64,000 nucleotides of DNA from Okapia johnstoni (GCA_024291935.2 CM044306.1:992001-1056000), one strand, 5' to 3'; positions 47,418 through 59,215 are shown, counted from the first letter of the stretch. Notes: generated by a model not told the origin, from the sequence alone. Numbers and translations: made by a program.

Positions 47418-47637
47418 ATTGGGCTTCCCTGGTGGCTCAAACAGTAAAGAATTCGCCTGCAGTGCAGGAGACTTGGGTTCAATCCCTGAGTTGGAAAGAT
47501 CCCCTGGAGGAGGAAATGGCAACCCACTCCAGTATGCTTGCCTGGAGAATCCCATGGACAGAGGAGCCTGACAGGCTACAGTCCAGGGGGTCAAAAAAAG
47601 TCAGACATGACTCAGCGACTAAACAATAATAATAGCA
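47418..47637 (+). repeat. Bov-tA SINE with AAT tail
   Basis: Sense full-length copy, gggcttccctggtggctcaa to cagacatgactcagcgacta, followed by aacaataataatagc. Confidence 0.93.
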
Positions 47638-47809
47638 ATTTGACAAGTTACGATGCTATTTTAAATGACGTCGTTTTTAAAATTTCATTTTCTCACAGTT
47701 TGTTGCTGGTACTGAGAAAGACAATTGACTTTTGCATAGACTTCCTTTATCACATTTAGGGAATTTCTTTCTATTCTTACCAAAACTCTCTTTTTCTTTT
47801 TAAAATTAT

Positions 47810-48300
47810 AAATGGAAGTTTCTTAAATGCCTCTCTTCCATCTTTTGAGATAATTATATGAATTTTGTCCTTTATTCCACTAATGCAGTGGACTTCATAG
47901 ATTTTCTTACGTTAAATCCATGTTGCCTTTCTAGAAGACGCCTCATTTGATCATGAAGACTTACTCATTTACCTTTTGCTGGATTTTGGTTCACTAATAT
48001 TTTGTTTAGAATTTTTACATCTATGCTTATGAATGACATTATCCTACAATTTTCTTTTATTGTGATGATCTTATTAGATTTTGGTATCAAAGTTTGCTGG
48101 TCTCATAAGTCAAACTGGAGTGTCCCCTCTCTCTCTGTTTTCTGGAAGAATTTGTGTAATACTGATAATTATTTCATCCTGACAATGTTTGGTAGATTAA
48201 GCTATCTGGGCCTAAAGATTTTTTTGTTGAAAGATTTTCCATTATTTATGGATGTACTTTCCTTAGTGGCTGTAGTATCAGAATTTCTCTTTTAACTTCT
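47810..48300 (-). mobile_element. Old L1 ORF2 fragment, antisense
   Basis: Antisense L1 ORF2 landmarks: tttgatcatgaagacttact, ctaatattttgtttagaatt, tttacatctatgcttatgaa, ggtatcaaagtttgctggtc, and taagctatctgggcctaaag. Heavily diverged, which implies an old copy. Confidence 0.72.
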
Positions 48301-48439
48301 GCCTAGTTTTCTCCTCTCTGTTTGAGACTATAATTTTGTATATACATATAAATAGATATACTCCTGACCTTCTAACTGTATTTCCTATGTTCTGTATTGA
48401 TTCTGCATATTTTTTAATCTAGCTGCTTCTTCACTGAGT

Positions 48440-48800
48440 CTCTCCTTAGCTGTGTCTAACCTGCTTATATTCCAGAGCTAGAATCTCTACTTAGATCCTT
48501 TTCTAGTTTCCTCTTCTATGCTGAAGCTCACCGCTCTCTTCCTAACTTTGTTGAACATGTTCATTTGGTTCTTTCAAAGTCTAGGTCTAATAACCATCAC
48601 GTGGAATTCACATGGTTATTATTTCACTGTATTTGTTTCTCTTGGCTTCTAGTCACATGGTCTTGGTTTCTCATGAGCCTATTTTTGATTCTGTGCCAGA
48701 TATTTTATATAGAACTTGATAGGAATAATTGGAGTCCTAAGATGATAGTCATTTTCTCTGGAGAGAATTTACATTTGCTTCTCAGTAGGCAGGTAGTGCC
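48440..48800 (-). repeat. Possible old L1 (L1M-type) 3' UTR fragment, antisense
   Basis: The text ttggttctttcaaagtctag, gtctaataaccatcacgtgg and gattctgtgccagatatttt resembles old L1 3' UTRs read in antisense. Its order relative to the fragment at 47810 is wrong for one element, so it would be a separate insertion or a rearrangement. Confidence 0.4.
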
Positions 48801-49208
48801 CTTGCCATCTTGAACAACCGTAGTCCATTTAGGTGGGCCTCCATTTGGGGAGGGATGGTCTGTGTCCAGCTCACTCCCACTCCTAGGCTGTAGCCCAAGG
48901 GGCTCCACCCAGAAGCATGGGTCTTACCGAGCACTCCCCTGCAGTGAGCCCTGGATGCGGTTTATGTCTCCTTGGCTTCTTTGTGAGGCTGTCGAAAGAT
49001 CTGCTCAGCTTTTCAACCTCTGACCGGCCAACATAGAATTGGCAAAGGCCCCTGTTCAAATGTCCCCAAAGCCAGACTCCGCAGTTCTCTGCATTTCTCT
49101 CATCTCTGGGTTGGCCCCATAACCCTTCCCTGCCCTCCTGGTTCCCTGATAGCTTGAAGCAGACTTGGTAGAGAGTCATTACTAGAGGTAGAAATCCACC
49201 ACGGAGCT

Positions 49209-49640
49209 CCCATGACTTACGATGAGGTTGCATCCTGATGAGCCCATCGAAGTTGACAATACTATAAGCTGAAAATTCATCTAATATACCAAACCCACTT
49301 CTGTTAGCCTACAGTCGGGTGAAATCATCTAACACAAAGCCTAGTTTATAATAGTGTTGAATATCTCATGCAATTTATTGAGTACTGCCCTGAAAGTGAA
49401 ATTCTTTCAGAATGGTCTGTTGGGACACAAAGGTTATAAGAATGTTGGCTGTTTACCCTTGTGATCACATGACTGACCCGGAGCCGCTGCCCAGCATTGC
49501 AACAGGCTTGTATCACTATCCCTGGAAAAGATCAAAATCCAAAGTATGATTTCCACTGAATGTGTATCACCTTCACACCACTGTAAAATCAGAAAATTGT
49601 AAGTCATTCCATCATCAGTTAGGGACCATCTGTATTTACA
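49209..49640. mobile_element. Tc/mariner-type DNA transposon remnant (non-autonomous)
   Basis: About 430 bp with related inverted ends: catgacttacgatgaggttg at the left, and a right end reading gtaagtcattccatcatcag then ttagggaccatctgta. The interior holds agcctacagtcgggtgaaat, aaagcctagtttataatagt and gaatatctcatgcaatttat. I recognise these from an old mammalian TcMar family, possibly Kanga-like. No transposase frame. Family name uncertain. Confidence 0.55.
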
Positions 49641-49659
49641 TTTCTGTGAATTACTTGAT

Positions 49660-50030
49660 CACATTATTGCTAATCTCTTCTATTGACTTGATTTTCTAAT
49701 TTGATCTATAGAAATTCATTTTCTTATGAACTCTATTAATGATTTGTTAAATATGTTGCAAGTGCTTTCTCCTAGTTGCTTATCTTTAATCTCTTTGTAC
49801 AATATTTTAATTTTTAAGAACATTATCTTCTATTTTTTTCCTTTATGATTTCTAAGCTTGCTTAGGAAGGTCCTCCCTCCTCCAGGATTATAAAATATAT
49901 TCTCCTTTATTTTCTTCCATTACTACTGAGAGGTTTTTTATGCATTTTAACTCTTTAATCCACCTCAAATTTATTGTCATATACCATATGTATAAGGATT
50001 ATAATAGAATGTTCCCCCAAGGAGAGGTCC
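49660..50030 (-). mobile_element. Old L1 fragment, antisense
   Basis: Antisense L1-like text: tgatttctaagcttgcttag, gcattttaactctttaatcc, acctcaaatttattgtcata. Diverged; extent approximate. Confidence 0.5.
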
Positions 50031-50664
50031 ATTCTCTCACCTGTGGACTTTGTGAATATATACATCACATGGCAGGAGAGAGTCTGCCAAGGTCGCTGAA
50101 GTTAAGAATCGGTGGCCCTGAAGCAGGGATGGTATCTCAGATCACTCAGGCAGTGAGCTCAGTCTAAGCACATGGCTACATCAAGGGCAGAGACCCCCTC
50201 TGGCTGGAGGCAGAAGACAGTGACGGAGGAGGGGCCAGAGAGCCTCAGAGAGGTGCAGGGCCCGAGGGAGGGCCCAGGTGGCAGCCAGCAGGGCCAGGGC
50301 GTCGCCCTGCAGGGAACTGAACTCTGCCCACGACCTGGAAGAGCGCCTCCAGGTGAGAGTCTGGCTCCCACCTTCTGCCTCCCGAGACTTCTCTTGGAAC
50401 TGGGAGGTGGTGGGCGTGTGTTGCTTCAAGCTGCTGTGTTTGCGGTTGTTTGTTGCAGCAACCCTAGAACTAGTACAGGGATCTCAATTTATTTCCAAAA
50501 ATATACCCAGTTATTGGAACCATTTATGGACTGAGATATTCTTCCCCTATTTACTGGAAATGCTGCTTTGTCAGCAATCAGATTTTCCATTTGTACGTGA
50601 ATCTGCTTGGGACTTTGTATTCTTTCCTGACCATCAGCTTCCTGTGCCAAGATGAGTCACAGGG

Positions 50665-50850
50665 TATGGTGCTTGGAGGCATGGACTCCAGAGCCCCAGG
50701 GCCCGGGTTCAAATCCCAGCTCTGCCACTTCCACAGCCAACAAATCAGCTTACGTTTTTTGCCTAGGTTTCCCCGTCTTGAAAATGGGTTAATAATTACA
50801 CCAACCTCATGAAATTGTTGAGAAGATTGTCAGTTACTACATGTGACCCC
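50665..50850 (+). repeat. MIR SINE, sense
   Basis: Clear MIR order: gcatggactccagagcccca, gttcaaatcccagctctgcc, tttccccgtcttgaaaatgg, gttaataattacaccaacct, catgaaattgttgagaagat. Confidence 0.85.
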
Positions 50851-51287
50851 CTCACAAGAGCACTGGTGCATAGCAGCTTGTGTTATCTGTAGGGAAAGTC
50901 TTCTCTCATCGGTTTTTAGGATTGTCCTACTTATTCTTAAGCATTATTACTTTCGCATGAGTCTTAGGATACCTTCCGTGTTTTAAAATCTCACTGAGCG
51001 TTTGGTTAGAATCACTCTTACTGCACTTCACCAGTCAGTCTTGGAGGAATTAAGGCCTTTGCACCTGTTTGCATTTCATTAGGTCTCCTTCTGTATCTTC
51101 AGTACAATTGGAATGTTTTCTTTCATGGACAGTGTACATTTCTTATTAGACTTATTCCCAAATATATCATGGCATGTTTTGCCTTTTGCACATTTTCCCT
51201 TTATGTTTTCTGAACAGTTGTCCCTGTTGTTCAGAGACATAGTGATACTTGTTTGTATATATCCACCCCAACCAGAGCAATTTATTA

Positions 51288-51615
51288 TTCATTGTTTCAT
51301 TCTTTTTTATGGCTGAGTAATAGTCCATTGTGTGTGTGCACCACATCTGTATCCATCCTCTGTCGGTGGACACTTAGGTTGCTTCCGTGTCTTGGCTCCT
51401 GTAAATAGTGCCGCTGTGAACATTGGGGTGTGTGTGTCTTTTCCAAGTATGGTTTTCCCTGGATATATGCCCAGGAGGGGGGTTCAGGGTCATATGGTAG
51501 CTCTATTTTCAGTTTTCCGAGGAGCCTCCACTCTCTTCTCCACAGTAGCTGCGCGAGTTTACATTCCCACCCACCGTGTCAGGCTCCCTTTCTGGTTCCT
51601 GAGAGTTTCTGCTTT
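51288..51615 (-). mobile_element. L1 LINE ORF2 C-terminal fragment, antisense
   Basis: Antisense L1: ttttatggctgagtaatagt, cacttaggttgcttccgtgt, tggatatatgcccaggaggg, gtttacattcccacccaccg. The - strand frame at 51167-51373 contains TMDYYSAIKKNETMNNKLLW, the typical L1 ORF2 C-terminal segment. Truncated both sides. Confidence 0.85.
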
Positions 51616-52639
51616 CTGCCACACAGAATCTGTGGGGTTTAGACCCACACCTTCAGTCTAATTCCCTGTGTGCATACTTGTCCTTCCCACTAGACTGAGC
51701 TGCCCACAAGGGCAGAGGGTATAATGTGGTAGGATATACACACACATGTACACGTACACATGTCGTGGGTACGTGACACGCGGGGAGCCTCTCCCACAGG
51801 TGACACAGCAGCATCACTCCCCTGGGTTCCGCACGCGCTGGTGGGCACCCAGGAGGAGCCCCCACACCTGTCCTCGGCCGAGCGCCAGCCCGTCCTCCGT
51901 GGACCAGCAGTGCTGGACCGCCAGGAGGGAAACGAGGGACATTTCAGCAAAACCAGAGCAGAAGAAGCCCCGCGGTCCCGTCTGGGGAGGCGGGGCCGTG
52001 GGTCTGACTGGTGGTGTTGGAGGCACTTGATTCCTCGTCATCCTCTGAAACCCCAGGAATGCAGCAAGCCCCCAAAGCTACATGCAGTCGGGCGGTTTTA
52101 GGGTTTTCTTTGCCTTGGTGGTTATGAATTATATGGACTCTGAATGCTTAACTACAAACTGAGGATTTTCCAGGTTGGGGATTGGAGTTATGAGAAGATA
52201 ACTGCTGAAATTCAAGTCACTGCGGTAACAAGGGCCCCTGGGTGTGGGTAGGAGTTTCCAGACCTAGAGTTGAGCTTACTGTGCGTGTTGGACACTCCGC
52301 ACACCTGGACGCCCCGACTGGTCAAGAGCAAGGCCCGATGTGAGAATTGTTTACAAATCAAAAATAAAATTTCCTAAATGGGCACGTCACCAACTTTTAT
52401 TTTCTTGAAATGCAGTGACACCCCTAAATGTCCCGGGTGCAGGGCCCCGTCTGAAGGGCAGGGAGCTTCTGGGCAGACCTTCCCAGGCAGAGGGAGACCC
52501 TGGAGACCTCGGCTGCGTGGCCTCTGACACTGCCTCCATCTTCGAGGTTCTGTGGGTTTATCCTCAGTGTTCAAATATCAGAGCTCATCTTCATCCCCTT
52601 TCCATGTTGCTGGATGTATGAAATTTAACACAGACCTGA

Positions 52640-52990
52640 AATATCAATAACCTCAGATATGCAGATGACACCACCCTTATGGCAGAAAGCAAAGAGGAAC
52701 TAAAGAGGCTCTTGATGAAAGTGAAAGAGGAGAGTGAAAAAGCTGGATTAAAACTCAACATTCAAAAAACTAAGATCATGGCATCCGGTCTCATCACTTC
52801 ACGGCAAACAGATGGGGAAACAATGGAAACAATGACAGACTTTATTTTCTTGGGCTCCAAGATCACTGCAGATGGTGACAGCAGCCATGAAATTAAAAGA
52901 TGCTTGCTCCTTAGAAGAAAAGCTATGACCAACATAGACAGCATATTGCAAAGCAGAGACATGACTTTGCCAACAAAGGTCCATCTAGAA
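52640..52990 (+). mobile_element. BovB fragment, 5' piece of an element split by a second BovB
   Basis: Sense BovB from aatatcaataacctcagata to gccaacaaaggtccatctag. An open frame (52679-53035) reads AESKEELKRLLMKVKEESEK and IMASGLITSRQTDGETMETM. The element resumes at about 54396 exactly where this piece leaves off, after the antisense insertion at 52992-54395. Confidence 0.9.
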
Positions 52991-52991
52991 A

Positions 52992-54395
52992 GTTCAGTTC
53001 AGTTCAGTTGCTCAGTCATATCTGACTCTTTGTGACTCCATGAAATGAAGCACGCCAGGCCTCCTTGTCCATCACCAACTCCCAGAGTTTGCTCAAACTC
53101 ATGTCCGTTGAGTTGGCGATGCCATCCAGCCATCTCATCCTCTGTCATCCCCTTCTCCTCCTGCCCTCAATCTTTCCCAGCATCAGGGTCTTTTCCAATG
53201 AGTCAGCTCTTCGCATCAAGTGGCCAAAGTATTGGAGTTTCAGCTTCAACATCAGTCCTTCCAGTGAACACCCAGGACTGATCTCCTTTACGATGGACTG
53301 GTTGGATCTCCTTGCAGTCCAAGTGACTCTCAAGAGTCTCCTCCAACACCACAGTTCAAAAGCATCAATTCTTCTGAACTCAGCTTTCTTTATAGTCCAA
53401 CTCTCACATCCATACATGACCACTGGAAAAACCATAGCCTTGACTAGACGGACCTTTGTTGGCAAAGTAATGTCTCTGCTTTTTAATATGCTGTCTAGGT
53501 TGGTCATAACTTTCCTTCCAAGGAGTAAGCATCTTTTAATTTCATGGCTGCAATCACCATCTGCAGTGATTTTGGAGCCCAGGAAAATAAAGTCAGCCAC
53601 TGTTTCCCCATCTATTTGCCATGAAGTGATGGGACTGGATGCCATAATCTTAGTTTTCTGACTGGTGAGCTTTAAGCCAGCTTTTTCACTCTCCTCTTTC
53701 ACTTTCATCAAGAGGCTCTTTAGTTCCTCTTCACTTTCTGCCATAAGGGTGGTGTCATCTGCATATCTGAGGTTATTGATATTTCTCCCAGCAATCTTGA
53801 TTCCAGCTTGTGCTTCCTCTAGCCCAGCATTCCTCATGATGTACTCTGCATATAAGTTAAATAAGTAGGGTGATAATATACAGCCTTGACGTACTCCTTT
53901 TCCTATTTGAAACCAGTCTGTTGTTCCATGTCCAGTTCTAACTGTTGCTTCCTGACCTGCATACAGATTTCTCAAGAGACAGGTCAGGTGGTCTGGTATT
54001 CCCATCTCCTTAAGAGTATTCCACAGTTTATTGTGATCCACACAGTCAAAGGCTTTGGCATAGTCAATAAAGCAGAAATAGATGTTTTTTTTGGAACTCT
54101 CTTGCTTTTTCAATGATCTAGTGGATGTTGGCAATTTGATCTCTGGTTCCTCTGCCTTTTCTAAAACCAGCTTGAACATCTGAAAGTTCACGGTTCTGGC
54201 TTGGAGAATTTTAAGCATTACTTTACTAGCATGTGAGATGAGTGCAATTGTGTGGTAGTTTGAGCATTCTTTGGCATTGCCTTTCTTTGGGATTGGAATG
54301 AAAACTGACCTTTTCCAGTCCTGTGGCCACTGCTGAGTTTTCCAAATTTGCTGGCATATTGAGTGTGGCACTTTCACAGCATCATCTTTCAGGAT
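52992..54395 (-). mobile_element. BovB (RTE LINE), 1.4 kb, inserted head-on into another BovB
   Basis: The longest BovB copy here. On the - strand it runs from the reverse-transcriptase core to the 3' tail (agttcagttcagttcagttg on +). It breaks a sense BovB between ccatctag and gctatggtttttcc. The 5' part (endonuclease domain and N terminus) is missing, so it is a 5'-truncated, immobile copy. No clear target-site duplication is visible at the borders. RTE insertions often have short or irregular ones. Confidence 0.92.
53145..54377 (-). pseudogene. BovB reverse transcriptase, partial, open for 410 codons
   Basis: Partial ORF of the RTE-type LINE BovB, which encodes a single endonuclease-reverse transcriptase. 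Motifs, by residue in the 410-codon reading: FIDYAKAFDCVDH at 103-115 (catalytic Asp of motif A), GVRQGCILSP at 161-170 (motif B), and YADD at 205-208 (motif C, two catalytic Asp). The Cys/Trp-rich RTE C terminus follows (VMYGCESWTIK about 320-330; ELWCWRRLL further on). The N-terminal apurinic-type endonuclease domain is absent. Residues about 61-97 do not read as BovB. The DNA there is still BovB, so a deletion near residue 61 shifts the frame and a longer A run near residue 97 restores it. The frame runs on past the usual BovB termination region without its last part. Dead copy; no regulation expected. Confidence 0.9.
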
Positions 54396-54842
54396 TTAGC
54401 TATGGTTTTTCCAGTAGTCATGTATGGATGTGAGAGTTAGACCATAATGAAGGCTGAACGCCAAAGAATTGATGCTTTTGAACTGTGGTGTTGGAGAAGA
54501 CTCTTGAGAGTCCCTTGAACAGCAAGGAGATCAAGCTAGTCAATCCTAAAGGAAATCAGTCCTGAATATTCATTGGAAGGACTGATGCTGAAGCTGAAAC
54601 TCCAATACTTTGGCCACCTGATTCGAAGAACCTACTCATTGGAAAAGACCGTGATGCAGGGAAAGATTGAGGGCAGGAAGAGAAGGGGATAACAGAGGTT
54701 GAGATGGTTGGATGGCATCACCAACTCAATGGACATGAGTTTGAGCAAGCTCCAGGAGTTGGTTATGGACAGGGAAGCCTGGCGTGCTGCAGTCTATGGG
54801 ATTGCAAAGAGTTGGACACGACTGAGTAACTGAACTGAACTG
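54396..54842 (+). mobile_element. BovB fragment, 3' piece of the split element
   Basis: Sense continuation of the element at 52640-52990: gctatggtttttccagtagt through tcaatggacatgagtttgag to the gagtaactgaactgaactg tail. Diverged, with a stop in the frame (gagagttagacc). Confidence 0.9.
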
Positions 54843-56969
54843 TTCCTAGAATTAATTACCACCTGAATCCCCAGTGATTTTAGTCACAGTTTTAGTCAAT
54901 CCTGTAACAGATACCAACTCAGAAAATACTGCTTTATTCCCCCACCTATTGCCCTGAAACTGTGGCCACTCTGCAATTCCCTGGGCGTTTTCCCAAGCTT
55001 ATTCAACCACTTGCCTCCTGGACTTCTGGGCTTCAGTTCTGTCAGGTCGGATTTAAATCATGGTTAAGACTCGATGGGCCTATCTTTGTCCTCCATTTAA
55101 GAAGTATTATAGAGGTCATGATACCGGTACAAAGAAGTGGCTCCAGCATCTCGATCCTAGAGGCAACGCCGGGCGTGGGCTCCCCCCAAGGCTCAGCCCC
55201 GCGCGCCCCGGGTCCCCGGAACCAGCCGAGTGCTCGGCTCCTCCGCTTGCCCTGGGTGTGTCCGGGGCCAGCGGTGCAAGACCAGATGGGAAGTGTTTCC
55301 CAGCCACTCCTCTGAGTCCATGTGACATTTCCCTCAGACCAGGTGCCTGTGCTTAAAGAATACCCTGAGGATCCAAAGAGAAGGAATTACTGGTGGTGCT
55401 TCGTTCACATGAAGTATGCGATCAGGGAAGAAAAGTGCAGAGAAACGGGAGCGCCTGGAGTTGGCCTCTGCATCGCTTGTTCGGGAGCGCTCAGGAGTGA
55501 GTGCGCTTCTCTTCATCGGTTGAAGTTCCCGGTGTTAGAGTGAAAACAGAGGTGACCATTGGAATTTCTCCCGTGAAGCTGGTTGGTTGTTTTGGAGAGA
55601 TCGGGCAAGGCTCACTGCGAGGGGCCTTGTCCTTCAGTCGCAGCTCTCCGCCAGTTGGTACCTTGCTCGCAGCAGCAGGAGCCACAGAGGGCGCTCAGCC
55701 CTGCATTGGAGGTCCGTGAACCAGGGGCATTTTCTGTGCCCAGCTCCGCCAGGCGGGTCCCCGGCAGGCCGCTGGCCGACCACCAGCAGGTGGGCTGCTG
55801 GGCGCGTTGGTCTCTCGTCGGATGAAGTCGTGTGGGCAAGGCCCCATCAGTGCCCACAGAAGCCAGGAGCGGAGAGGGGCCACCGAGGTGAAGCAGGAAT
55901 CCGTAGCTGACCCCATCGAGGCTGTGTGTGTGTGTCTGTGTTATTGCTCTTGTTGACTCTCTGCAGCCTCTGGGTGAAGAAGGCAGGCTGCAAGGGGTGC
56001 CCGGAGCTGGAGTCTGGCCCAGAGGACCCAGTGTAATGAGTGCGTCCAATCTGGTTGAGTCAGCAAGAGAGATGGGGGAGCACTCCCCCTTACTGGGAGC
56101 AGGGACACTAGGTGGGCAAGGAGGCTGGCGACGGGGGTGGCTTGCCCAGGCTGAGCCACCTGGGCCGTCAGCCAGCACCGCGCTGTCACCGGGCATCCTC
56201 GTCCCTGGCTGGACTACTGGGCCTGCTCGTCCTCAGGCTCAGAGTCAAGGCCCTGGTAGTTTTCACGTAATCCATTGGAAATAGCTGCTTGAAACTCACA
56301 CTGGTTTAAACAATGAGAATGTTTTGTTCCGTGTAACTGAGACGCAACGCTGGCTTCAAGGGAGGCCTAATCCAATTACTCAAGTTATATGACCAAAGGC
56401 CAGTGGCTCGCACCCCATTTTGAGGCTGTTTCCTTATCGTTGGCTCCGTTCTCGGTGAGTTCTCTTCTCGTGGTTGTGGGATGACCGCGAGCAGCTCCGG
56501 GCCTGCATTTCCAGGCCCGAACCACAGAAGCAGGAAGCGCCTGTCCCAGCAGCTCCTGTGTCACGGCCCGTGCTCCATCCTGGCCAGACCTCCAACAGTG
56601 GGCAGGGCCAGGCCGCCCGAACGGGCTTAATGAAGCCGCCCCTCCCAGGTCCCGAGGCCCAAAGACAGGGCTGAGCACGGGAGAAAAATCCAGCCGCTTC
56701 CACATGCTGGGCCTCAGCCCCCAGGTCCCTCCTGTCCTTACCTATTGTCCCAGCAGCAGGTGAGGGCCCAGCTTGCCAGTGAGCCAGAGGACCAGGGGCC
56801 AGGGGCCAGCAAAGCGAGCATGGAAAAGCCTGTGATGTGGTAACAGAAGTCACTGAAATCGAGGAGGTATTATGGAAAGACTTTCTTGAAGTTGGGGGTG
56901 GGGAAAGCATTGGCATAATGCAGGGTAAAGTAGTATCTTTATTCCAAAATCTCAGCCTTGTTGCTGCCA

Positions 56970-57165
56970 AAGTGAAAGTCACTCAGTTGTGTCCAACTCT
57001 TTGCGACCCCATGTTCTATACAGTCCATGGAATTCTCCAGGCCAGAAGACTGGAGTGGGTAGCCTTTCCCTTTTCCAGGGGATCTTCCCAACCCAGGAAT
57101 CAAACTGGGGTCTCCTGCATTGCAGGCGGATTCTTTACCAACTGAGCTATGAGGGAAGCCCAAGG
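56970..57165 (-). repeat. Bov-tA SINE
   Basis: Antisense copy from aaagtgaaagtcactcagtt to ctttaccaactgagctatgagggaagccc. It carries an altered stretch (catgttctatacagtcc). Confidence 0.92.
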
Positions 57166-58010
57166 TCAGTGTTAAATGCGTGTGCAAGATACAGGGTGGG
57201 GAGGGGACCGCCCGGGGGTCTCAGTCACCACTCAGGCTGCCCAGAGAGATGCTCCTGTAGCGGCCGCCGATGGTCGCAAATAAAGCAAGCACACCCCTCA
57301 GGATTCCATCCAAGGAAGAAAACACCCTTGCTGTTTGTCTTCACATAGAGATAAGATAGCTAAAATTTGTACCATAGTATGTTTTACCTTAAGGACCAAT
57401 AAACAGGCAGAAGGACCATGGGAGTCATTGTTAGTCATGTTACCAGCACACAGTGTTTAGGGTCTTTATTTCTAATTTTAGAGAGTGATGTTTTTCCATC
57501 ACTTAAGTCAAGAAAAAAACTGTGCCACGGAGGACGGAGCAGCCCGCCGCCCCCAGCGACGGTAGAGGGCTTTCTTCTTTGTCTTTTTCACTCTCCACAA
57601 TGAGTCCTTCTCAGATGTCATCTGAATATGTTTCTAGGTCTCAGTACATTTTTAATATGAACAAAATCTTCCTGCTCTTGATTTGACCTTTGTTGGCTTG
57701 ATGTGTTTTAAAGAAGATGTAGGCAACAGTTTTATGAAGGATGCGCAGAGACACTCGTGGAAAAGCACATTGGCGAGCGTAATGATGAGGAAGATGAGGG
57801 CGCCTCCCTTCTGCCTGACCAGCACACGCGCTCCTCTCCCTGCGCTGTTTTAGGGTCGTGTGGGTTTTGTCTGAATCAGGAGCAGCACACTCAAGGCTTT
57901 TAAAGAGAATTTAACCAGATTGTTTCTAAGCAGAAATTCTACCCTCACGTATGTCCAAGTGGACCAAGCCAAGGTACTGATTTATCCAATGTGTAAAAAT
58001 AGAAACTGCA

Positions 58011-58128
58011 GCCCTTTTTTGGCCACACCACAAGGCGATTCAGGACCTTGGTTCCCCTGCCAGGGGTCAGACCCTCAGCAGTGAAAGCGCAGATTCCAAA
58101 CCCCTGGACCACCGGGGAAGTCGCCTCT
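58011..58128 (-). repeat. CHR-type tRNA-derived SINE, antisense, short
   Basis: Begins ttttttggccacaccacaag, then cttggttcccctgccagggg, and ends ctggaccaccggggaagtcg. The tRNA-like head is present and the body short. Confidence 0.8.
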
Positions 58129-58289
58129 CTTAAAAGCCTGAAGGTGGACTGCCCTCTGGCCCATGTCCTGTCTCACCTGGCACAGGTGTGGTGCTGGTCA
58201 CAGGAGCCCAGTTGTGTGTCTTTGGGTATGTTCTGCTTCCTGTGGACTCCAGCCCATGTGAAGAGGTTGGCAAAGATGCCTTTTGCTGT

Positions 58290-58413
58290 TTTGCAGTCAC
58301 TCAGTTGTCTCTGACTCTTTCAGACCCCATGGACTGTAGCCCACCAGGCTTCTTTGTCCATGGGTTTTCCCAGGCGAGAATATTGGAGTGGGTTGCCATG
58401 CTCTCCTTGAGGC
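58290..58413 (-). repeat. Bov-tA SINE, truncated
   Basis: Antisense BovB-derived half, tttgcagtcactcagttgtc to ggagtgggttgccatgctct. The tRNA head is missing. Confidence 0.85.
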
Positions 58414-58876
58414 AAGATGAAATGACAGGTTTGGTCAAAGGGTGCTGCAGAAGCAACAGTGGATCACAGCTGCCCCGCTCACTCCCCCTACCTCAACATT
58501 CAGAAAATTGCTGGTCCCATTCAGAAATGAAATGTTCACTTTTTTTAACAAAAAGGAGTTAGCATAAGATCCTTGCTAGATAGAGAAAGAATATAAGCAA
58601 AAATCAAATTAAAACATAGACCAAATGGAAAATTACCCAAGAAACAGGGAAACGGTTTAGACAAATTACGGTTCTTTGAAACGGTTCTTCATAATGCCAG
58701 AGCATTTAAAGAACACACTGATATGCCTCTGTCTTTCTGAGAGAGAGAAATTGGACAGGAGCATTTTTATACCCAGCCTAGCTGTCTTTCCCATGGACAG
58801 GCTGTGTGCAGACACTGCAAACAAACAGGGATACAGCAAACAGAGCAAACACGAGTCATTTTTGAAAGCAGCCACT

Positions 58877-59215
58877 CGGGGCTTCCCTCGTGGCTCAGTG
58901 GTAAAGAATCCGCCTGCCAACACAGGGAGAGGAGACACAGGTTCAATCCCTGGTCTGGGAAGATCCCACAGACCACAGAGCAGCTAAGCCCGTGGCTCAC
59001 AACTACTCCAGAGCCCGAGAGCCTCAACTGCTGAGCCCGTGCGCCGAGAGCCCCCGCTCGGCAGTGAGAAGCCCACACACCGCAGCTAGAGGGCATCCCC
59101 TGCTTCACACAACCAGGGACAGCCCTCGTGGCGGAGAAGACCCGCACAGGCAAAAACCAGGGACAGCCCTCGCGGTGGAGACGACCCGCACAGGCAAAAA
59201 TAAATACGTAAAATT
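58877..59215 (+). repeat. CHR-type tRNA-derived SINE with internal 44-bp duplication
   Basis: Sense copy: gggcttccctcgtggctcag, taaagaatccgcctgcc, ggttcaatccctggtctggg, then agctaagcccgtggctcaca and cgcagctagagggcatcccc. Near its end a 44-bp segment is repeated directly at 59111 and 59155 (each begins aaccagggacagccctcg), with a few differences, before the A-rich tail. Confidence 0.85.

Noticed and set aside
55322..55543. A 73-codon frame (MTFPSDQVPVLKEYPED..) as a possible extra exon
   Set aside because: No acceptor/donor pair fits the coding part, and the peptide matches nothing I recognise. The exons on either side already join in phase 0.
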